A stretch of 64,000 nucleotides of DNA, taken from Pseudomonas kuykendallii. GTDB taxonomy: Bacteria > Pseudomonadota > Gammaproteobacteria > Pseudomonadales > Pseudomonadaceae. Numbering within the stretch: the first letter of the stretch is position 1; each line of letters opens with the position of its first letter. The translations under genes were made by a program, and so were the position numbers. The stretch is from positions 86,980-150,979 of the forward strand of contig NZ_FNNU01000009.1 in NCBI RefSeq assembly GCF_900106975.1, in the 5' to 3' direction. Of this stretch, positions 11,401 to 17,400 are shown in pieces. The notes under the pieces were generated by a model that ran no database searches, was not told the origin of the DNA, and worked only from the letters and a program-made list of their open reading frames with translations.

Positions 11401-14400
11401 GACCTGATCGCCGGGAACGGCACGGCCATCGACACCAGCATCGCGATGGCCCTCGGCAACGGCATCGAGCTGCTCGGCGACGTCACCTTCCTCGGCAGCA
11501 ACGACCTGACCCTGGGCGGCGCCGTGGCCGAAGGCGATGGTGCGCTGGTCGGCACCGGGCGGCTGATCAAGACCGGCAACGCGCAACTAACCCTCAACGG
11601 CGACAACCGCTTCAGCGGCGGCACCGAACTGAACGGCGGGACGCTGATCCTCGGCAGCGACACCGCCCTGGGCAGCGGCACGCTGAGCACGGCCGCCGGC
11701 ACCGCGCTGCAAAGCGACAAGCGGGTGCGCCTGGTCAACCAGGTGAACCTGGGTGGCCTGCTGACGATCGCCGGCAACAACGAGCTGATCCTCGCCGGGG
11801 CGCTCGACGGCCCCGGCGGCCTGCTGAAAACCGGCAACGGCAGCCTGACCCTGGAACGCGCCAACACCTACCAGGGCGGCACCGAACTCAACGCCGGCAC
11901 CCTGATCCTCGGCAGCGACAGCGCGCTGGGCAGCGCCGCCAGCGTGCTCGGCGTCACCGGCGCGGGCACCCTGCAGAGCACCCGCGATGTGAGCGTGGCG
12001 AATGCCATCGAGCTGAGCGCGCTGCTCAGCCTCTCTGGCGACCACGCCCTCACCCTCAATGGCGTGATCAGCGGCAGCGGCGGCCTGCGCTCCACTGGTA
12101 ACGGCAGCCTGATCCTCAATGCGGCGAACACCTACAGCGGCGGCACCGAACTCAACGACGGCGCGCTGATCCTCGGCAACGCACAGGCCCTGGGCGCGGC
12201 CGGCTCCACCCTGACCGTCAGCGGCGCGGCCAGCCTGGACAACAGCCAGGCGCTGAACCTCGCACAGAACATCCAGCTCGATGCCCCGCTGACCGTCTCC
12301 GGCAGCAACCCGCTGGCGCTCAGCGGAAACATCGACGGCGCCGGCAGCCTGATCAAGGACGGCCTCGCCGCGCTGATCCTGACCGGCAGCAACGGCCACG
12401 CGGACACCCGTCTGCAGGCCGGCAGCCTGGTGCTCGGCAGCGCGCAGTCGCTCGGCGACCATCTGACCGTGACCGGCAGCGCCACGCTGGATACGTTGCA
12501 GGCGATGACCCTGGCGCAGGACATCGAACTGGATCAGTCGCTCACCCTCACCGGCAGCCAGAACCTGGTGCTCGCCGGGGTGATCTCCGACTCCGGCGAC
12601 CTGATCAAGCTCGGCAGCAGCGACCTCCTCCTCGGCGGCGCCAACAGCCTCAGCGGCACCACGCGCCTGCGCGCCGGCAGCCTGAGCATCGACAACGACC
12701 TCGCGCTCGGCAGCGGCGCGCTGGCGGTGGAAGGCAGCGGCACCCGGCTGACCACCCTCGGCGATCACCTGCTCGGCAATCAGGTTCACCTGGGCGACGC
12801 GCTGGAGGTGCGCGTGAGTGGCAGCGACACCCTCACCCTCGCCGGCGTGATCGACGGCGCCGGCGCGATCGACAAGACCGGCAGCGGCACCCTGCTGCTC
12901 GGCGGCAGCAACCTGTACAGCGGCGGCACCACCCTCGCGGCCGGCACGCTAGGCCTGGGCAACGCTTTGGCACTGGGCGCGGGCGCACTGTCGGTGACCG
13001 GCGATGCCCGTCTGGACAACGACACGGCGATGGCCCTGGGCAACGCGATCACCCTCGGCAACGGTGCCCGGCTGAGCCTGCCCAGTGACGAAAACCTGAC
13101 CCTGTACGGCGTCATCGGCGGCAGTGGCGGGCTGGACAAGCAGAACGCCGGCGTACTCACCCTGAACGGCGCCAACGGCTACGGCGGCGGCACCACGCTG
13201 AACGGTGGCACCCTGCAACTGGGCGACGATGCCGCCCTCGGCACCGGCCTGCTCACCGTGGCCGGCGCCAGCCAGTTGACCGGCAACCGCGCGCTGGGCC
13301 TCGGCAACGGTCTGGCGCTCGATGCCGACCTGACGCTGCCGGGCGCATTCGACCTGACCCTCGCCGGCGACATCGGCGGCGGCGGCGGCCTGATCAAAAG
13401 CGGCAGCGGCGCGCTTCTGCTCGGCGGAAACAACAGCTACAGCGGCGGCACCGGCGTGCAAAACGGCAGCCTGATCGGCGACAGCGACAGCCTGCAAGGC
13501 GCCATAAGCGGGGCCGCCGGCACGCTGCTGCGCTTCGATCAGGCCAGCGACGGGCTCTTCTCCGGCACCTACAGCGGTGCCGGCGATCTGAGCAAGACCG
13601 GCAGCGGCACCTTGACCCTGAACACCCCGCAGACCTTCAGCGGGCTGCTCAGCGTGCTCGGCGGCCGCCTCGCCACCAGCGGCTCGGCGATTCTCGCCAA
13701 CGCCGGCGGCGTCACCCTGGGCAGCGCAGGCACCCTGGCCCTCGGCGGTGTGGAGAGCATCACGTCCCTCATCGGCAGCGGTCGCCTGCTGCTCGATACC
13801 GGCTCCAGCCTGGCGTTGGGCGGCAACCAGAACGGCCTGTTCGCCGGCAACATCGACGGCGGCGGCAGCCTGCAGAAAGTCGGCAGCGGCACCCTCACCC
13901 TCAGCGGAACGAGCACGCACAGCGGCACGCTCGCCGTGCAGAGCGGCACGCTGCGCGTCGACGGCAGCCTGGCGAGCGGCGCGGTGAACGTCGCCAGCGG
14001 CGCGACGCTCAGCGGCAATGGCGTCCTCGGCGGCGCCGTCAGCGTCGACGGCACCCTGCTCGCCACGCCAGGCAGCACGGCGCTGAGCGTGGGTAGCCTG
14101 ACCCTCGGCAGCGGCGCCACCTTCAACGCCAACCTGGGCCTGCCGGGCAGCGCCAACAGCCTGGTCGACGTACAGGGCGCGCTGCAGCTCGGCGGCGCGC
14201 TGAGCGTCACCGACGCCGGCGGCTTCGGCTATGGCGTCTACCGGCTGTTCAACTACGCGGGCACGACGCCGACCGGAAGCTTCGCCAGCATCAGCTCGGC
14301 GGCGGGGATACCGGTCAGTGAACTGAGCGTGCAGAACTTCATCGCCGGCCAGGTCAACCTGCTGGTCGGCAGCAGCAACCTGCTCTACTGGAATGGCACG

Positions 14401-17400
14401 CCCGGCCCGATCGGCAGCGTCGGGGGTGGCAATGGCAGCTGGGGCGGCGGCGCGACGAACTGGCTGACCGCGACCACCGGCGCGGACCTCGCCTGGAACA
14501 GCGGTTACGCACTGTTCGGCGGCACCCCCGGGAGCGTCAGTGTGCTGGGTCAGCAGTCCTTCACCGGCATGCAGTTCCTCACCGACGGTTACCAGCTGAA
14601 CGGCGGCACACTGCTCGCCACCGCGGGCAGCAACGGCAGCGCCACGCCGATCCGTGTCGATGCCGGCGTCACCGCGACCATCGCCTCGACCCTCGCCGGC
14701 AACGCGGGGATCGACAAGCGCGACGGCGGTACCCTGATACTCAGCGGCACCAATACCTACAGCGGCGGCACCACCTTCTCCGGCGGCGTCACCCAGGTCA
14801 GCAGCGACGCCAACCTCGGCGCCGCAGCCGGCGCGCTGACCTTCAACGGCGGCACCCTGCAGATCCTCGGCGACAGCTACCAGAGCACCACCCGCAACAT
14901 CCTCCTGCTGGCCAGCGGCGGCACCCTGGACATCGCCAGTGCCGGCAATACCCTGACGCTCGGGCAGGACCTCGGCGGCCCCGGCTCGCTGAGCAAACAG
15001 GGCGCGGGCACCCTGGTGCTCAACGGCAGCAATGGCTACAACGGCGGAACCCGGCTGTATGCCGGCGCCCTGGTGGTGGGCGCCAACGACGCCCTCGGCA
15101 GCGGAGCCCTCGACGTGCTGGGCGACGCCACCCTCGACAGCAACACCGACGTGCGTCTGGCCAACCTGATCCAGCTGAACGACATCCTGACCGTCGGCGG
15201 CACCTCCAACCTGAACCTGGCCGGCGTGATCCAGGGCAGCGGCGAGTTGATCAAGCAAGGCCCGGGCAGCCTCATCCTCGGCGGCAACAACACCTTCAGC
15301 GGCGGCATGGCGCTCGAGGCCGGCACGCTGATCCTCGGCAGCTCCGGCGCCCTGGGCAGCGGCGCGCTGTCCGCCGCCGCGGGCACCTCGATCGGCAACG
15401 ACGCCGCGCTGGTCGTCGCCAATGCCCTCGACCTGAGCGGCGCGGTGACCTTCCTCGGCAGCGACGACCTGACCCTGAACGGCGTCATCGGCGACGGTCC
15501 CGGCACCGGCACCCTGGTCAAGGAAGGCCCCGCCGTGCTGGTCCTGAACGGCGCCAACACCTACTCCGGCGGCACGCTGCTCAACGGCGGCACGCTGATC
15601 GTCGGCAACGCCGCCGCCCTCGGCAGCGGCGCGCTGACCACCGCCGCCGGCACCACGCTGGACAGCAATACCTCGGTCAACCTGCTCAACGACATCAACC
15701 TGGGCGGCCTGCTGACCCTCGCCGGCAACGCCGGGCTGATGCTCTCCGGCGACATCGCCGGCACCGGCCCGCTGGTGAAGAACGGCAACGCCAGCCTCAC
15801 CCTCGCCGGAAACAACAGCTTCAGCGGCGACACCATGCTCAACGCCGGCACCCTGGTGGTCGGTAGCGACAGCGCCCTCGGCCTCGCCGGCAACGTCCTG
15901 CACGTCGCCGGCAACGCCAGCCTGCAGAGCGACCCGAGCGTCACCCTGGCCAATGCCATCGACCTCGGCGCGCTGCTGAGCCTGGCCGGCAACCCGTCGC
16001 TGACTCTCGACGGCACCATCACCGGCGGCGGCGGCCTGCTTCTCGGCGGGCCGGGCAGCGTGACGCTCAACGGCGCGAACACCTACACCGGCGGCACGCA
16101 ACTCGACGGCGGCACCCTGGTCGTCGGCAACGATGCCGCGCTGGGTGCGCCCGGCGGCACGCTCAGCGTCGGCGGCGCGGCGACGCTGGACAGCAACCTG
16201 GCCGGCATCGACCTGGCCCAGAACATCCTGCTCGGCGCCGCATTGAGCATCGGCGGCAGCCATGACCTGAGCCTTTCCGGCGACCTCGGCGGCACCGGCA
16301 GCCTGATCAAGAACGGCCTCGGCGATCTCCTCCTCGCCGGCAGCAACAGCTACAGCGGCGGCACCCAGGTGAATGGCGGCGGGCTGATCGGCAACAGCGG
16401 CAGCCTGCAAGGCAACATCGGCGGCGCGGCCGGCACGCGGGTCGAGTTCCAGCAGGGCAGCGGCGTCAACGGCACCTACGCCGGCGTGCTGAGCGGCGGC
16501 GCCGAACTGATCAAGACGGGCGCCGGCACGCTGATCCTCAGCGGTGCGAACACCTACAGCGGCGGCACCGACCTCCAGGCCGGAACGCTGGTGGGCGACA
16601 GCAGCAGCCTGCAGGGCGACATCGCCAACAGCGGCACCCTGGTCTTCCAGCAACTCATGGAAGGTGCCTACGCCGGCCAGCTCAGCGGAAACGGCACCTT
16701 GGTCAAGGACGGCGCCGGCACGCTCATCCTCAGCGGCAACAGCAGCGGCTTCGGCGGCATCACCCAGGTCGATGCGGGCCAGTTGCAGGTCGACGGCTCA
16801 CTGGGCAACGCCAGCAGCCAGATCAACGTCGGCGCCAACGGCAGCCTCGGCGGCGGCGGGAAGATCGGCGGTAACGTCACCCTGGCCGACAACGCCCACC
16901 TCATCGCCGGCACCAACATGACCCCGCTGCGGCTCAACGCGCTGCAACTGTCCGGCGGCAGCATCCTCGACTTCCAGTTCGGCCTGCCGAATGCGGCGAC
17001 GACCATGGTCGAGGTCGCGGGCGACCTGACCCTCGACGGCACCCTGAACATCAACGACGCCGGTGGCATGGGCACCGGCATCTACCAGATGTTCAGCTAC
17101 GGCGGCACCCTGACCGACAACGGGCTGGTCTACGGCAATCTCCCCAGCGCCTACAGCGCCGCCCAACTGCGCCTGCAGAAAAACCTCGCGCAACACCGGA
17201 TCAACCTGGTGGTGCAAAGCGTTCCCGGCGAAATCCAGTACTGGAACGGCGACAACAGCACCGCGCTGGGCAGCGTGGGCGGCGGCGACGGAACCTGGAC
17301 CGCGGCGACGGACAACTGGACCGACGTTGAATTCAGCCAGCGCGAAACCTGGGCCAGCCACTTCGCGGTGTTCGATACCCGCGGCGGCAACGTCACCCTC

